A DNA stretch of 64,000 nt, taken from Flammeovirga sp. SJP92 (GTDB lineage: Bacteria > Bacteroidota > Bacteroidia > Cytophagales > Flammeovirgaceae). This document shows positions 62,492 to 64,000 of this stretch, piece by piece. The notes under the pieces are model-generated. The model saw nothing but the letters and a program-made list of their open reading frames with translations. It made no database searches and was not told the origin of the DNA. Each line of letters begins with the position of its first letter. The stretch's first letter is position 1. The stretch lies in contig NZ_LQAQ01000111.1 in NCBI RefSeq assembly GCF_001583495.1, positions 124,001 through 188,000 on the forward strand. Reading direction: 5' to 3'. The position numbers and the translations under genes were made by a program.

Positions 62492-64000
62492 ATGAAAGCG
62501 ACCTTTAAAATACATTATGATACTCAATTTGGTCAGCAATTAAAAATTGTTGGTTCTTTACCAAGTTTGGGAAAAAACAAAAAAGATGAGGCCCTAGAAA
62601 TGTCATATTTAGGGGGGGGAGTTTGGTTTGCAGAAGTTGACCTCTCAAAAACTAAAGCAAAGAGTTTTACTTACAACTATCTTTTAGTTGATAAGTCAAA
62701 TGGTATTGTATACCAAGAGGATGGAGCTCCAAGAAAAGTGGAACTAGACAAAACTTTGTACAAGAATTATATCTTACAAGATGCTTGGAATCCTTACCAC
62801 GAAACAGAAAACGCCTATGATACAGCGGCGTTTGATGTAATTTTCCAAACATCAGCTCCTAAAAATAAAGCAGCTAAAAAGTCAACTAAAGATGCAAAGT
62901 ATACTTTTGAAGTAAATGTGCCTCGTATTAACAAGGACATGGTAGCAAAAGTAGTTGGGTCTGTAGACGAATTAGGAAATTGGGATATCAATAATGCCCT
63001 TCCAATGAATTACGACAACGAGCGTAAGCTTTGGACGGTTACAACTCCTATTAAAAAGAATCACCACAAATTAAAATATAAATATGTATTAGTATCTACA
63101 AAAGATGCTAATCATGTTGAATTAGAAGGTGGATTTGATCATGTTTTTGACATTCAGGAAAATGATCCAAAAACATATGTTCGTTTTGCTGATCATAGAT
63201 TCACTTATGATAAGAGAGCTTGGAGAGGAATGGGTGTTGCCCTTCCTGTATTCTCACTAAGGTCTGAACAAGGTCTTGGAGTAGGAGAGTTCTTGGATAT
63301 CAAAGGTTTAGTGGATTGGTCGAAAGAAACAGGAATGAGATTGGTACAGATCTTACCTGTTAATGATACAATGGCCACTTATACATGGGTAGATTCTTAT
63401 CCATATGCTTCTGTGTCAGTTTATGCATTACATCCTCTTTACATCAACCTTGAAGCTGTTGGAGCTTTAAAGGATAAGAAGAAGATGACGAAGCTGAAAA
63501 ATCTTAAGGAAAAATTAAATGCATTGGATACTGTCGATTATGAGGCTGTAATGAATGCAAAAATGGATTACCTTAAGGAGATTTGGTCTGAGCAAAAAGC
63601 AAGCTTCTTTAAGGATGCAAAAGTAAAAGCATTTATGAAAGAGCAAGAAGATTGGTTGTTGCCATATGCTGCTTTCTGTCATTTGAGAGATAAATATAAA
63701 ACACCAGATTTCTCTAAATTTGAGAAGTTTGCTAAATATGATGAGAAAGAAGTAGCTAAACTTTTTGCTTCAAAATCAAAAGTTAAAGATGATGTGAACT
63801 TCTACGTGTTTGTTCAGTATCATCTTCATGCTCAATTGCTTGAAGCATCTGAATATGCTCAAGATAATGGTGTAGTATTAAAAGGTGATATTCCAATTGG
63901 TATCTACAGATATTCTGCAGATGCTTGGACAGCACCTCACTTATATAATATGAACGGTCAAGCTGGTGCTCCACCAGATGATTTTGCTGTAAACGGTCAG
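62492..64000 (+). CDS. malQ: 4-alpha-glucanotransferase with tandem N-terminal CBM20 domains (partial)
   Basis: From ATG 62492 the frame is open to the window end, giving 503 codons. Two starch-binding CBM20-like domains come first (about 1-120 and 135-245; FKIHYDTQFGQQLKIVGSLPSLG and FEVNVPRINKDMVAKVVGSVDELGNWD). The GH77 catalytic domain follows: LRSEQGLGVGEFLDIKGL, then QILPVNDT, DSYPYASVSVYALHPLYI and GDIPIGIYRYSADAW. The order is that of plant DPE2 and related bacterial MalQ. It transfers alpha-1,4-glucan chains in maltodextrin use. The catalytic residues beyond codon 503 are not visible. Confidence 0.93.
   Translation, partial: MKATFKIHYDTQFGQQLKIVGSLPSLGKNKKDEALEMSYLGGGVWFAEVDLSKTKAKSFTYNYLLVDKSNGIVYQEDGAPRKVELDKTLYKNYILQDAWNPYHETENAYDTAAFDVIFQTSAPKNKAAKKSTKDAKYTFEVNVPRINKDMVAKVVGSVDELGNWDINNALPMNYDNERKLWTVTTPIKKNHHKLKYKYVLVSTKDANHVELEGGFDHVFDIQENDPKTYVRFADHRFTYDKRAWRGMGVALPVFSLRSEQGLGVGEFLDIKGLVDWSKETGMRLVQILPVNDTMATYTWVDSYPYASVSVYALHPLYINLEAVGALKDKKKMTKLKNLKEKLNALDTVDYEAVMNAKMDYLKEIWSEQKASFFKDAKVKAFMKEQEDWLLPYAAFCHLRDKYKTPDFSKFEKFAKYDEKEVAKLFASKSKVKDDVNFYVFVQYHLHAQLLEASEYAQDNGVVLKGDIPIGIYRYSADAWTAPHLYNMNGQAGAPPDDFAVNGQ

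Noticed and set aside
1-64000. CRISPR arrays, tRNA or rRNA genes, insertion sequences
   Set aside because: No spaced direct repeats, cloverleaf-like sequences or transposase motifs were found by reading; low-level features could still be missed.

Overview
The window looks like chromosomal DNA of a Bacteroidota member, most likely a marine Cytophagales/Flammeovirga-like bacterium. The evidence is the low GC content, many short signal peptides ending in A-Q, many small outer-membrane barrels and lipoproteins, -7 promoter boxes of the TAnnTTTG type, poor Shine-Dalgarno sites, and family types such as an LruC-domain lipoprotein, a PorE-like OmpA protein, a DPE2-like MalQ and a multi-repeat DUF349 protein. 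No tRNA, rRNA, CRISPR array, transposase or prophage gene was seen. The genus is an inference; no marker gene is present that would settle it.

Layout. 1-5.6 kb: the tail of a membrane protein, a transglutaminase-like lipoprotein, an exported thioredoxin-like protein, a membrane-anchored HsdR_N-type nuclease, a small barrel and unknowns. 5.6-10.9 kb: five consecutive minus-strand exported proteins that all seem to carry one degenerate domain, one of them fused to a large triplicated leucine-rich-repeat array; this is the most unusual part of the window. 11-24.4 kb: mostly plus-strand accessory genes, namely an erythromycin-esterase-like protein, a cytosolic LRR protein with a BRCT-like insert, an ABM-domain protein, an AraC regulator with a quinone-oxidoreductase-like enzyme, a DUF4291 protein, several unknown exported proteins, an Atl-type alkyltransferase-like protein and an HNH protein. 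24.4-42 kb: core genes, namely hisI with a methyltransferase, ychF, a GH25 lysozyme, a REC-histidine kinase, hemH, a Trk/Ktr potassium uptake pair, nuoD followed by a glycosyltransferase, a DUF349 protein, a Sel1-repeat protein and ffh. 42-53 kb: an LruC lipoprotein, mgsA, a CHASE2 membrane protein, a FecR-like protein with greB, a flippase, two NTF2-like proteins, YciI-like and MepB proteins and an MBOAT acyltransferase. 53-64 kb: radA with a PorE-like protein, an ABC-F/vWA/GNAT/YdeI-like/methyltransferase operon, an exported protein, and the first 503 codons of a tandem-CBM20 MalQ that runs off the end.

How the genes fit together. Most transcription units are short and are bounded by strong hairpins, many of them bidirectional between convergent genes. 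The best supported units are trkH-trkA, radA-porE-like, the five-gene ABC-F operon, hisI with its methyltransferase, the pair of NTF2-like genes, nuoD-glycosyltransferase, and the 10.9-9.3 kb and 9.1-5.6 kb halves of the exported-protein cluster. A LacI/PurR-like palindrome lies upstream of malQ and suggests control by a LacI-family regulator encoded elsewhere.
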